Part shown: positions 7,490-17,045 of the stretch, piece by piece
Position numbering within the stretch: the first letter of the stretch is position 1
How the letters are laid out: every line of letters starts with the position of its first letter
Assembly (NCBI GenBank): GCA_963772065.1
Contig: CAVYVZ010000002.1
Span: 186,001 to 250,000, forward strand
Length of the DNA stretch: 64,000 nt
Source of the DNA: CAVYVZ01 sp963772065
GTDB taxonomy: Bacteria; Acidobacteriota; Vicinamibacteria; Vicinamibacterales; UBA2999
Direction: 5' to 3'
Position numbers and translations under genes: made by a program
Notes under the pieces: generated by a model
The model's database searches: none
What the model was told of the DNA's origin: nothing
What the model saw: the letters and a program-made list of their open reading frames with translations, nothing else

Positions 7490-8389
7490 CTAGGCTCTGG
7501 CGAGCGCCCGCCCGACAAGCGCCTGCACCCGTTCGCCCTTGACGGCCGCGAGGTCCTCGCGATGCTTCAAGAGGACGCCAAGGGTTTGATCGACGACGGC
7601 CGCGTCGAGCGTCTCCGCGTTCAGGGCCACGAGCGCCGCCGCCCAATCGAGCGTTTCCGACACCCCGGCGGCTTTGTACAGCTCGACGCCGCGCAGCTCC
7701 TGCACGAACGCCGTGACCTGCGCCGCCAGCCGCTCGGAGATGCCTGGCACCTTCGACGTGACGATCCGGTACTCCTTCTCGAAGGTCGGATAATCGATCC
7801 ACGCGTAGACACAGCGCCGCTTCAGCGCGTCGTGCACCTCGCGCGTGCGGTTCGACGTGATCACGACGACCGGCGGCTCCGTGGCCCGGATCGCTCCGAG
7901 CTCCGGGATCGTGACCTGAAAATCCGACAGCAGCTCCAGTAGATATCCTTCGAATTCCTCGTCGGCGCGATCGAGCTCGTCGATGAGGAGCACGGGCGGC
8001 CGCCCATGTGCACCCTCGAGCGCACGGAGGAGCGGCCGCTTGATCAGGAACTCTTCGGAGAAGAGCTCGCGGGGCGCGGTGCGGCGGTCGAGTGCATCCG
8101 CCGCCTCCAGCATCCGAATCTCGAGCAGCTGGCGCGGATAGTTCCACTCGTATACGGCGTGGCTCACGTCGAGGCCCTCGTAGCACTGGAGGCGGATCAG
8201 CTCCGCTCCGAGCACGCGCGCGAGAACTTTCGCGATCTCCGTCTTGCCGACGCCTGCTTCACCTTCGAGAAAGAGCGGCCGCTTCAGTTGCAGCGCGAGG
8301 AACACCGGGACGGCGAGGTCACGGTCGGTAATGTACCGCTCGGCGGCGAGTGCCTCTTCGAGCCTGTCGACGGATTCCACTGCGGGCAT
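7490..8389 (-). CDS. coxD: CoxD-like MoxR-family AAA+ ATPase
   Basis: 299 residues. Walker A is FLEGEAGVGKTEIAKVLA, Walker B VLLIDELDRADEEFEGYLLE, and sensor 1 ITSNRTREV; ALKRRC supplies the arginine finger region. The order and the EEFEGYLLELLSDF segment are typical of CoxD/MoxR. With the VWA protein CoxE downstream it forms the usual ATPase-VWA chaperone pair for molybdenum hydroxylase maturation. It is separated from coxM by about 90 bases containing a CACGAA-type hairpin, so transcription may be attenuated there. Confidence 0.9.
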   Translation of the reverse strand: MPAVESVDRLEEALAAERYITDRDLAVPVFLALQLKRPLFLEGEAGVGKTEIAKVLARVLGAELIRLQCYEGLDVSHAVYEWNYPRQLLEIRMLEAADALDRRTAPRELFSEEFLIKRPLLRALEGAHGRPPVLLIDELDRADEEFEGYLLELLSDFQVTIPELGAIRATEPPVVVITSNRTREVHDALKRRCVYAWIDYPTFEKEYRIVTSKVPGISERLAAQVTAFVQELRGVELYKAAGVSETLDWAAALVALNAETLDAAVVDQTLGVLLKHREDLAAVKGERVQALVGRALARA

Positions 8390-8402
8390 CTAGTGTTGAG
8401 GC

Positions 8403-8476
8403 ATCAACCACGAAAACAGGAAAGCCACGAAAATCAGCAAGGTCGTTTCGTGATTTTCGTGCTTTCGTGGTTGAAA
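8403..8476. repeat. CACGAA-word inverted repeat between coxM and coxD
   Basis: AACCACGAAAACAGGAAAGC with CCACGAAAATCA pairs with TGATTTTCGTGCTTTCGTGG. Related copies are at 41520, 48038 and 62186. It could act as an attenuator or terminator in either direction. Confidence 0.85.
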
Positions 8477-8480
8477 AGCA

Positions 8481-9350
8481 TCAGGAGAGGCCGGCGCGGG
8501 CAACGGCGGCCGACAGTGCGCGCTTCACGTAGACGGGCGCGACGGCGCGCCGATAATCGGCCGACGCGAAGATGTCGCCGTTCACCTCGTCGAGATCCTG
8601 GGTCACCTGCGCTGCGGCCGATGCGACCGCGGCTTCGGATGGCTGCTGGCCGGTGAGGCTGCGCTCCACACCTGGCGCGCGGCGCGCGGCGGGTACGAGG
8701 CCGCCTACTGCCACGCGGACGCCCTTGCACGTTCCCGCCTCGATCGTGACGGCCGCGGCTGCGCCGACCACGGCGTACCGAGACGCCGGGTGCGAGAACT
8801 TCACGTACGCGGAGCCCTGACCCTGCGATGCGGCCGGCACGATCACCGCCGCCAGGATCTCATCGTCTCCGAGCGCGGTGGCCATGATGCCTGTGAAGAA
8901 CTGCGCCGCCTCGATCGATCGTTCTCCGGCAGGGCCGACAACGAGCATCTGCGCGCCGAGTGCGACGAGAACGGTCGGCAGGTCCGATGCGGGATCGGCG
9001 TGCGCCACGTTGCCGCCGATCGTGCCCCGGTTGCGCACGGCCGGGTCTCCGACCAGGGCGGCTGCTTCGGACAGGGCCGCGGCGCGACGCCGCAGATCGG
9101 CCGATGCGGCAAGCTCGGCGTGCGTCGTGAGCGCGCCGATCCGGATCGTGCCGCCGGACGTCGAGATCCCACGAAGCTCGGGAATACGGCCGATGTCGAT
9201 GACCGCGGGCGGAGATGCCAGGCGCAGCTTCATCAGCGGAATCAGGCTGTGGCCTCCGGCCAGGAGCTTCGCGCCCGGGTTGGCGGCAAGCATCTGCTGC
9301 GCCTCCTTGATGGTGCGCGCGCGGTGATAGTCGAAGTCCGAGGGATACAT
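8481..9350 (-). CDS. coxM: Aerobic CO dehydrogenase-family FAD subunit (CoxM)
   Basis: 289 residues starting at ATG 9350, with GGGAG eight bases upstream and two bases after the coxL stop. The N-terminal FAD-binding domain has KLLAGGHSLIPLMKLRLASP (AGGHS) and VRNRGTIGGNVAHADPASDL (TIGGN), both hallmarks of the CoxM/XdhB medium subunit. The CO_deh_flav_C domain follows from about residue 175. It passes electrons from the iron-sulfur subunit to FAD and then to a quinone or oxygen. It is the third structural gene of the S-L-M set. Confidence 0.93.
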   Translation of the reverse strand: MYPSDFDYHRARTIKEAQQMLAANPGAKLLAGGHSLIPLMKLRLASPPAVIDIGRIPELRGISTSGGTIRIGALTTHAELAASADLRRRAAALSEAAALVGDPAVRNRGTIGGNVAHADPASDLPTVLVALGAQMLVVGPAGERSIEAAQFFTGIMATALGDDEILAAVIVPAASQGQGSAYVKFSHPASRYAVVGAAAAVTIEAGTCKGVRVAVGGLVPAARRAPGVERSLTGQQPSEAAVASAAAQVTQDLDEVNGDIFASADYRRAVAPVYVKRALSAAVARAGLS

Positions 9351-9352
9351 CG

Positions 9353-11712
9353 CTATGCTCCCTTTCCGTGAATCGCTCGCCAGACGCGCTCGGGCGTGAG
9401 CGGCATCCTCAGCGACGACACTTTGAACGGCTCGAGCGCATCGACGACGGCGTTGTACACCGTGCACGTCGACGCGATCGTCCCGGCCTCGCCGATGCCT
9501 TTGACGCCAAGCGGATGATGCGGCGACGGCGTGACGGTGGAGAGCACCTCGAGGTCGGGGAGCAGGTCCGCCCGCGGAATCGCGTAGTCGGCCAGCGAAC
9601 CCGTGAGGAGCTGCCCGTTCTCGTCGTAGACCGCGCCCTCCCAGAGCGCCTGGCCGATGCCCTGCACCACGCCGCCGTGCACCTGGCCTTCGACGATCAC
9701 GGGATTGATCTGCGGCCCGCAGTCGTCCACGGCGACGTACCGTTTCAGCTGGACGCCGCCCGTTTCGGTGTCGACTTCGACCACGGCGACGTGGGCGCCG
9801 AAGGGATAGACGAAGTTCGGCGGGTCGTAGAACGACGTCGCTTCGAGGCCGGCCTCCATCCCCTGCGGCAGGTTCCACGCCACGTTGGCCATGAGCGCGA
9901 TGTCCTGAATCGTCTTGTGGCGATCCGGGAAGCCCTTCACGAAGAACTTGCCGTCGGCGTAGTCGATGTCCTCGACGGCCGCCTCGAGCAGATGGCCCGC
10001 GAGGAGCTTCGCCTTCTCCTTGATCTTGCGCGTCGCCACCGCCAGCGCCGCGCCGCCGACCGCGGTGGTGCGGCTTCCGTACGTGCCCCAGCCCATCGGC
10101 GTGTTGTCGGTATCGCCGTGCACCACCTTCACGTCGTTCACGCTGACGCCGAGCTCATCGGACACGATCTGCGCGAAGGTGGTTTCCTCACCCTGCCCGT
10201 GCGGGGACGCGCCAATGAAGACGTTCACCTTGCCGCTCGGGTGGAACCGCACGATGGCGCTTTCCCAGAGTCCGCCCTGAAACCCGATTGCCCCGGCCAC
10301 CTGCGAGGGACCAAGGCCGCAGATCTCGACGTACACGGACACCCCGATACCGATGTAGCGTCCCTTTTCCCTTGCCGCCTTCTGCTCGGCGCGCAGGGCG
10401 TCGTACTTCACATGGTTGAGCGCCTTGGCGAGCGCTCCCTCGTAGTTCCCGCTGTCGTAGGTGAGGCCGGTCACGACGTTGTGGCCGTTCTCGAACGGCG
10501 GGATCAAATTGCGCCGGCGGACTTCGACCGGATCGACGCCGATCTTGTCAGCGAGCACATCCATCATGCGCTCGAGCATGAACGTCGCCTCGGGCCGCCC
10601 GGCGCCGCGGTAGGCTTCGACCGGCGTGGTGTTGGTGTACACGCCGTAGACATCCTCTTTGACCGCCGGTATCTGGTACGGGCCCGAGAGCATGAGCCCG
10701 TGGAGGATCGTCGGGATGCCGGGCGCGGCGGTCGAGAGATACGCGCCCATGCCGGCCCACACCGTGGCCCGCAGCCCGGTGACGCGGCCATCCTTGGTGG
10801 CGGCCAGCTCGATATCCTGCACGTGATCCCGGCCGTGCGTGGTCGACACGTAATTCTCGGAGCGCGACTCCTGCCACTTCACCGGACGTCCGAGCTTCAT
10901 CGAGCAGAACGTCGTGATGAAGTCGCCCTGGATCTGCGGGATCTTGCTGCCGAAGCCGCCGCCCACTTCCGGCGCGATGACGCGCAGGCGATCCTCCGGA
11001 ACGCCCGCGACGAGCGACATGATGAATCGAACGATGTGCGGGTTCTGCGTGGTGTTCCAGAGCGTCAGCTCGCCGGTGGCCGGCACGAACTGGGCGACGG
11101 CGCCGCGCGTCTCCATCGCTGTCGGGATCAGCCGCTGCTGATGGATGCGGTCGCGAACGACCACCTCCGCTGATTTGAAAGCCGCGTCGACATCGCCGCC
11201 GGCGAGCGTCCAGTGGAACGCGACGTTGCCGGGGATCTCCGAATGGAGCTGCGGCGCGCCCTTCTGCGCCGCCTTCTCCGGATCCACGGTGGCTGGCAGC
11301 GTCTCGTAATCGACGTCAATGAGATCGAGAGCGTCAGACGCCTGATAGGGCGATTCCGCCACGACGACCGCCACGGCATCGCCGACGTAGCGGACGACGT
11401 CCTTTGCGAGCGCGCGATACTGCGCGATCTTCAGTTCTGAGTTCGGCAGCAGCCACGCGCACGGAATCGGGTTGAGCACGCCTTCCACGTCGGCGCCGGT
11501 GAAGACGGCGACCACGCCGGGCGCGTCCTTGGCGCGGCTCGTCTCGAGACGCGCGATCCGCGCGTGCGCGTGCGGGCTGCGCAGAATCGCGGCGTGCACC
11601 ATGCCGGGCAGCACGATGTCATCGGTGTACCGGGCGGTGCCGGTGATGAGGCGCGGATCCTCGCGGCGGCGAATGCCCGATCCAAAGATGCGCGCCGGCT
11701 TCATCGTGACCG

Positions 11713-11716
<4 letters not shown>
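9353..11716 (-). CDS. coxL: Molybdenum hydroxylase large subunit, form II CoxL-like
   Basis: 787 residues from ATG 11716, overlapping the coxS stop. The N-terminal domain opens GSGIRRREDPRLITGTARYT. The Moco-binding domain contains GGGFGSKIPQ, and the active-site loop reads VEAYRGAGRPEA. AYRGAGR is the form II signature; true high-affinity form I CO dehydrogenases carry AYxCSFR with a catalytic copper-bound Cys. A later GSRTTAVGGAALA and conserved GVKGIGEAG near the C-terminus complete the family pattern. The enzyme binds a molybdopterin cofactor and oxidises an aldehyde, purine or other heterocycle, or possibly CO; the signature argues against fast CO oxidation. Intact over its full length. 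Confidence 0.93.
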
Positions 11717-12183
<467 letters not shown>

Positions 12184-12229
12184 AGATCCTCCGTAGGATG
12201 GGCTGCGGATCTTACTCCATAATGAATCC

Positions 12230-12886
12230 ATGGCGCTCTTGTCAGAACAGGATCGGCAGATCGTCCGCGAGCATCTCGCCGACCTCAAGCACGACGTGAA
12301 GCTGCTCTTGTTCACGCAGACGATCGGGAGGCCCGAGACCGGAATGATCGCGCGGCAGATTCTGGACGAGCTGTCGGCTCTGAACGATCGCATCACGGTC
12401 GAGGAGGTCAACTTCGTCCTCGACAAGGAGCGTGCGGCTCAGCACGGGATCGACAAGATTCCGGCGATCGTCGTGCTGCGGGACGGCGACGATACGCGCA
12501 TCCGGTTCTTCGGTGCGCCCGCCGGCTACGAGTTCATGTCGCTCGTCGAAGCGCTCATCCTCGCCGGCGGCGATGATTCCGGGCTGAGCGACGAGAGCAA
12601 GAAGCGCATCGCCGGCGTCCAGGAGCCGATCACGATCGACGTGTTCGTCACGCCCACCTGACCGCATTGCCCGCGGGCGGTCAGCCTGGCCCACCGGATT
12701 GCGTTCGAGAGTCCCCACATCACCGCGGCCTGCGTGGAAGCGACGGAATTCATGGAGCTGTCGCGCCGCTACCGGGTCACCGGCGTGCCTAAGACGATCA
12801 TCAACGACGGCAAGAAAGAGATCCTCGGCGCGCTTCCCGAGGATGCGTTTGTCGAATCAGTAGTCACCGCGAGTACGGGCTCGTAG
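12230..12886 (+). CDS. Candidate selenoprotein: protein disulfide oxidoreductase with UPHC active site
   Basis: Read straight, the frame stops at TGA 12659-12661 after 143 residues, VFVTPT. Read through, it continues PHCPRAVSLAHRI and ends at TAG 12884-12886, giving 218 residues. The TGA sits exactly where the first Cys of a CPHC redox motif belongs, so residue 144 would be selenocysteine (UPHC). The rest supports this: an N-terminal thioredoxin fold with cis-Pro KIPAIVVL but no CxxC, and a second fold after TGA with GVPKTIIN. This is the two-domain layout of archaeal/bacterial PDO and glutaredoxin-like proteins. A CGGGC-GGTCA-GCCTG hairpin places its GG-initiated loop 18 bases after the TGA, within the bacterial SECIS range. 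A point mutation or base error remains possible. It is divergent from coxS. Confidence 0.82.
12659..12688 (+). promoter_or_regulatory. TGA (Sec) codon with candidate bSECIS hairpin
   Basis: After TGA at 12659-12661, bases 12674-12678 (CGGGC) pair with 12684-12688 (GCCTG, one G-U) around the loop GGTCA at 12679-12683. A loop starting with G, 16-37 bases after the codon, is what SelB-dependent bacterial elements require. The E. coli fdhF loop also carries GGUC. The lower stem here is imperfect, and a competing palindrome GCCCGCGGGC overlaps it. Confidence 0.6.
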
Positions 12887-12895
12887 GGGTTGATT

Positions 12896-13072
12896 CACAG
12901 GGAGATCAGGGAGATCGGGGAGACGCCGTTCGACTGGGCCGCCGAAGGCGGCTCGCGCGTGATCGGCCGGCTTTGCGGCCGTCCAGTCGAACGGCGTTCC
13001 GTGATCTCCGTGTCTTCGTGGCCCAAAAGAGCCAGAGTCCTCCCCGATCTCCCTGACCTCCCTGTGAATTCA
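12896..13072. repeat. Large nested inverted repeat (GGGAGATC family)
   Basis: The outer arms are TCACAGGGAGATCAGGGAGA and the reverse words ATCTCCCTGACCTCCCTGTGA. Nested inside, GCCGTTCGACTGG pairs with CCAGTCGAACGGC, and GCCGCCGAAGGCGGC and GGCCGGCTTTGCGGCC form small hairpins. The element fills the space between the convergent ends of the selenoprotein candidate and the 13070 gene. Confidence 0.85.
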
Positions 13073-13510
13073 GGATGCCCGGGCCGCGCGAATGCGATCC
13101 AGCGCGCTCTCGCCGATTGTCACGGCGGCGTGTCGCACCGCCCCGGAAGAGGTCAGCGACAGATCCACGGTCACCATTTCGTCGAGCACCGCGCCAGAGC
13201 CGCGGAGGGTGCCTCGGAGGGCAATCACTGCACGCGCGCGGTCGTCATCCGCGCTGAAGTCCATCCGCGAGACGAGCGCCGTTTCGAGCGCGTGCAACAG
13301 AGGCTTCGCGGCAAACCGGTACCCGGCCGCGCCCCTCGCAATCATCCGAATCAGCGGGTCATCGTCGCTCCGGCCCAGCATCGACTCGAACGTCCGCCCG
13401 TTCAACGTGAACTGCGCATGTCGATCGAAGAACCCGTCGGGGACGTCCAACACCCTCCGATTGAAACAGGCGATCAGGACATCCAGCTGGTCCTGCAGGC
13501 TCGAACTCAT
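13070..13510 (-). CDS. Hypothetical protein, 146 residues
   Basis: I do not recognise a family with certainty. From ATG 13510 the chain begins MSSSLQDQLDVLIACFNRR and contains DGFFDRHAQFTLNG, then alternating beta-like stretches (AVIALRGTLRG, MVTVDLSLTSSG), compatible with a small alpha+beta cone fold of the NTF2/SnoaL kind, or with an actinobacterial-type DUF. There is no signal peptide and no cysteine pair. It is divergent from the M55 gene with about 31 bases between starts, so the two promoters overlap. Its stop lies at the edge of the nested repeat. Confidence 0.55.
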   Translation of the reverse strand: MSSSLQDQLDVLIACFNRRVLDVPDGFFDRHAQFTLNGRTFESMLGRSDDDPLIRMIARGAAGYRFAAKPLLHALETALVSRMDFSADDDRARAVIALRGTLRGSGAVLDEMVTVDLSLTSSGAVRHAAVTIGESALDRIRAARAS

Positions 13511-13541
13511 CGGGATATAGTCTGCGCCAAGGAGGGATGTC

Positions 13542-14418
13542 GTGCGAGTGTTCTTCAGCATCTGCCTGCTACTGGTGTTTGCCCATCCTGCCGCCGCACA
13601 GGCGCGGAAGGTCTACATCTCAGTGGATATGGAAGGCATCAGCGGCATTTCGGGCGACGACCAGGTCAACGCCGGCGGCGCCGAGTACGGTCGCTCGCGC
13701 AAGCTGATGGCCGAAGACGTCAATGCGGCGATCCGGGGGGCCCTCGAGGCGGGGGCGACCGACATTCTCGTCAACGACTCGCACGGCAGTCCAGCGCAAT
13801 CTCCTACCTGAAGACCTTCATCCGTCGGCGCGTCTCATCAGCCACAGCTTCAAGCGGCACGGCATGATGGAGGGGCTTGACGAGACGTTCGACGCCGTCC
13901 TGTTCATCGGCTATCACGCGAAGGCCGATGCCCCGCGCGGGTTGTTTGCCCACACGGGATCGGGTGTGCTCCGCGATCTGCAGATCAACGGCCGATCGGT
14001 GGGTGAAGGCGGCATGAACGCTGCGCTTGCCGCGTGGCACGGTGTGCCGGTGGTGATGGTCACCGGTGACGATGCGGCCGTCGCGGAAGTGAAGGAGAGC
14101 GCTCCAGGCGCTCGCGGCGTGTCCGTGAAGCGTGCCATCAACATGCGCGCCGTGGAGCTGAAACCATTGCAGCAGGCTCGGCAGGAGATCCAGCATGCCG
14201 CGCGCGAGGCAGTTGCGTCGTCGAAGAAACCTGCGCCGCAGCGCACGGCGCCGTATCGGGTGCAGATGCGTTTCAGAAACCTCACGATTCCGGAGGTGCT
14301 GACCGCTTTCAAGGAAGTCGAGTCGGTAGCGCCGGACACCGTCGCGTTCACACGCGACACGATGCCGGAGGCGTACCGCCTGATTCGGGTGTTCTACCGG
14401 TTCATTGCAACGGATTGA
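13542..14418 (+). CDS. Peptidase family M55 (D-aminopeptidase DppA-like), one frameshift
   Basis: GTG 13542 is preceded by AAGGAGGG. A signal peptide ends at AHPAAAQA. The mature start KVYISVDMEGISGI is the DppA metal-site motif (D and E ligands). NDSHGS is the next ligand motif. At about 13791 an extra C (AGTCCAGCG for AGTCAGCG) breaks the frame. The other frame then resumes QRNLLPEDLHP, FIGYHAKAD, LFAHTGSG and VTGDDAAVAE, all expected M55 positions. The restored length is about 291 residues. Family members cleave D-amino-acid peptides, for example from peptidoglycan. The break is probably a consensus error because both halves are fully conserved. It converges on the 2H phosphoesterase gene. 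Confidence 0.85.
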
Positions 14419-14419
14419 C

Positions 14420-15013
14420 TCAGAGAGTCCAGCTGCGAAGAACCTTCCGACAGGTGCAGTGCCTCCCGAGATGGCACACGGCCACGGTGTCCGCATTGAA
14501 CGCGAACGGGTCAACGCGAGGGGCCGAGCCGGCGTCTGCGGAACCATGGCCCAGCGTGATGTGCGGCTCGAAGTGATGAAAGCTCGACTTCAGCCTGTAG
14601 CCGGTCACCCACAGCACGTCGCGGATCCTCGCATCGTCTCCGAAGAACGCGCCGGTGCCTCCGTCGGGACGCTCGAGGCCGCGCAGGCTTTCCATCAGCC
14701 GCTCGTGCAGCGCCACGAGCGGCGGCGTCTTCTCGATCGCGATCCAGACCGTGCTGCCGGTCCCCTGACCTCCTCCGCTCGCGCGCAGCGGAAGCGGCGC
14801 GAGCCCTCGCAGGGATTCGTCGACGCGTGACAAGACCTCATCGAGCTCGTTCACGCGCGCGAAAAGCTGCGTCAGCGTCACGTGGGGAAGATGTTCCTCG
14901 TCCAGCCGCAGGCCTTGCTCGGTTTTCGGAAGCGACGCGCTGAGCGCCACGGCTCTTGCGGTTACGTCAGGCGGTGGAAGCACCGCGACGTCCAGGGCGA
15001 TGAGCTCGCTCAT
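14420..15013 (-). CDS. 2H phosphoesterase / 2'-5' RNA ligase family protein
   Basis: 197 residues with two HxT motifs, PHVTLTQLF near residue 43 and PHITLGHGS near residue 150, which form the two-histidine active site of the 2H superfamily (ThpR/LigT, cyclic phosphodiesterases). The middle holds TGSTVWIAIEKTPPL and RLMESLRGLE, the usual small-subdomain elements. The substrate is not clear; members open 2',3'-cyclic phosphates or ligate RNA ends. ATG 15013 overlaps the stop of the upstream S9 peptidase gene (ATGA), so the two are translationally coupled, although no functional link is obvious. Confidence 0.85.
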   Translation of the reverse strand: MSELIALDVAVLPPPDVTARAVALSASLPKTEQGLRLDEEHLPHVTLTQLFARVNELDEVLSRVDESLRGLAPLPLRASGGGQGTGSTVWIAIEKTPPLVALHERLMESLRGLERPDGGTGAFFGDDARIRDVLWVTGYRLKSSFHHFEPHITLGHGSADAGSAPRVDPFAFNADTVAVCHLGRHCTCRKVLRSWTL

Positions 15014-17025
15014 CGAAGCGCCGAGATCGGGCGCGGCGGGCCCTTCAGGTACAGGTCGAACCAGGCGAGCGTGCGCTCCGTGCGATCGAGCATGTGCCGC
15101 GGCTCGCGGAAACCGTGGCCTTCGCGTGGGTAGCGGGCGAGCGCGGCATCGACGCCCCGATGCCGCATCGCGGTGAACATGTGCTCGGCTTCGGTGATGT
15201 GCACGTCGTTGTCGAGCTCGCCGTGCATGAAGAGCGTCGGGGTGGTCACGCGTCCCACGTGGGCGAGCGGCGACCACTTCCAGAGGAGCTCGAAGTTGTT
15301 GCCGTCCCACGGAAAGCCGTCGAACTCCGCGTGGACCAGATCCTGATAGAGCGACGTCGCGTAGAAGCTCACGAGGTTCGAGACGCTCGCGCTCGACACC
15401 GCCGCCTTGAAGCGTGGGGTCTGCGTGATCACCCAGTTCGTCATGAATCCGCCGTAGCTGCCACCCATGACGCCCAGGCGCTGCGCGTCGATCTCCGGCT
15501 TCAGCTTCAGCACGTGATCCACGCCCGCCATCAGGTCCTTGAAGTCGCCGCCGCCCCAGTTGAGCAGGGTGCCGTCCGCGAACGCCTGGCCGTATCCGGC
15601 GCTGCCGCGCGGGTTCAGCGCGAGCGTGGCGTAGCCGCGGCCGGCGTGAATCTGGAAGCCGGCGTTGAAGCCGTAGCCGTACATGCCGTGCGGGCCGCCG
15701 TGAATGGACAGGATGAGCGGCACCGACGCGGCTGCCGGCTTCGTGTCGGCCAGCGGCGGGTAGTACCACCCCTCGACCTCGGTGCCGTCGAAGCTCTTGA
15801 ACGTGATCATCTCAGGCGCTGCCAGCTTCCACGACCGCACCGCTGCCGTGTTCAACGATGTGAGCTGCTGCAGCGCCGCATCGGGGCGGAAGCGAAACAC
15901 CTCGCGCGGCATGCCAGAGTCGCTGATGCCAAGCGCCACGAGGCCGTCGCGGGCCATCGAGAACGGCCCCACCTGCGCCTTTCGATCGATGAGCGCCACC
16001 GATGCGCCCCCCTTGACCGACACTCGGTACAGCACCGTCTTGCCCCGGTCCGCGGCCATGTAGAGGACCGCCCGGCCGTCAGGCGCCCATTCAGGCGCGC
16101 TGCTGCGCCGGTCGAGCGCGTGATTGAGCTCCTGCGGCGCGCCGCCGGAGGCCGACACCACGAACACGTGCGCGTCCTCGGCCACGCTGTCGATGGTCGT
16201 GAGCGCGCGCCTCGTGCCCGTGTAGGCGATCCAGCGGCCGTCGGGCGAGACACGCGGCTCCGTCTCCACGCCGGGCGTGGTCGTAATCTGCCGGACGCGG
16301 CCGTTCGACACGGCGACCGAATAGATGTCGTAGTTGTGGGTGGCGTCCGGGTCCGGTTCGCGGTTCGACAGGAAGACAATCTCGGAGCCGTCGCCGCCCC
16401 AGTCGATGGAGTGATCGTCGAAGTCGCCGTTGGTCACCCTCTTCGGCGTGCCCCCCGCGCTCGACACGACGTACAGGTGAGTGCGGCGATCGTCGGAGAG
16501 TCCCGTACGCGTCTTGTATTGGATGCGTGACGTCACGTAGGGGTCGTAGCTGCGCGAGACCGGGTCGAGCGAGCCGGCGAACGCGAGACGCGCGCCATCG
16601 GGTGACCAGGCGAGCCAGTTCCCCGCCTTCGACATGAACCTGTTGGTGCGGTCGTAGGCGCAGACTCGCGTGAGCTGGGCCGACTCGAGATCGTAGACCC
16701 ACAGCGCGGTGCTTCCGTCGCGCGCCGCGAAAAATGCGAGCTTGCGGCCGTCGGGTGACCACCGCACCGTATTCGCGCCGGGCGGCACGCCTTCGAGCGG
16801 CGCCGGTGTTCCTCCGCTCGCGGCGACGCGCATCAGCCGCGACGTCGAACGGTTGGCCTGAAGGTCGGTCGCGGCGACGGAGAAGACGATCGTCGACGCG
16901 TCGGGCGAGATCCTGATCTCGCCGACATCCTGTAGCGCGAACTGATCCTCCGGCCGCATGGGATGCTGCGACGCCGCAGGCGCAGCAAGCACACACCACG
17001 CAAGCAGGAAGGCGGCGTGCCGCAT
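15010..17025 (-). CDS. S9 prolyl oligopeptidase family, secreted acylaminoacyl-peptidase-like
   Basis: 671 residues with signal peptide MRHAAFLLAWCVLAAPAASQ. A beta-propeller of WD40-like repeats (SPDASTIVFS, SPDGRKLAFF, SPDGRWIAYT) spans about residues 25-400. The alpha/beta hydrolase domain holds the nucleophile elbow GVMGGSYGGFMTNW, the acid HGELDNDVH and the His EGHGFREP. This is a full catalytic triad of family S9C type. It likely trims oligopeptides in the periplasm. It is divergent from the ATP-grasp gene with 20 bases between starts. Confidence 0.92.
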   Translation of the reverse strand: MRHAAFLLAWCVLAAPAASQHPMRPEDQFALQDVGEIRISPDASTIVFSVAATDLQANRSTSRLMRVAASGGTPAPLEGVPPGANTVRWSPDGRKLAFFAARDGSTALWVYDLESAQLTRVCAYDRTNRFMSKAGNWLAWSPDGARLAFAGSLDPVSRSYDPYVTSRIQYKTRTGLSDDRRTHLYVVSSAGGTPKRVTNGDFDDHSIDWGGDGSEIVFLSNREPDPDATHNYDIYSVAVSNGRVRQITTTPGVETEPRVSPDGRWIAYTGTRRALTTIDSVAEDAHVFVVSASGGAPQELNHALDRRSSAPEWAPDGRAVLYMAADRGKTVLYRVSVKGGASVALIDRKAQVGPFSMARDGLVALGISDSGMPREVFRFRPDAALQQLTSLNTAAVRSWKLAAPEMITFKSFDGTEVEGWYYPPLADTKPAAASVPLILSIHGGPHGMYGYGFNAGFQIHAGRGYATLALNPRGSAGYGQAFADGTLLNWGGGDFKDLMAGVDHVLKLKPEIDAQRLGVMGGSYGGFMTNWVITQTPRFKAAVSSASVSNLVSFYATSLYQDLVHAEFDGFPWDGNNFELLWKWSPLAHVGRVTTPTLFMHGELDNDVHITEAEHMFTAMRHRGVDAALARYPREGHGFREPRHMLDRTERTLAWFDLYLKGPPRPISALR

Positions 17026-17045
17026 TTGGGTATCCTACACCGACG

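Noticed and set aside
9368..11173. A 601-codon plus-strand frame opposite coxL
   Set aside because: Shadow of coxL; composition is Arg/His/Asp-rich and no motif is seen.
12230..12661. A 143-residue protein ending at TGA 12659, taken as complete
   Set aside because: The frame continues 74 codons with a conserved thioredoxin fold, and the TGA replaces the catalytic Cys, so ending the gene there would discard half the domain.
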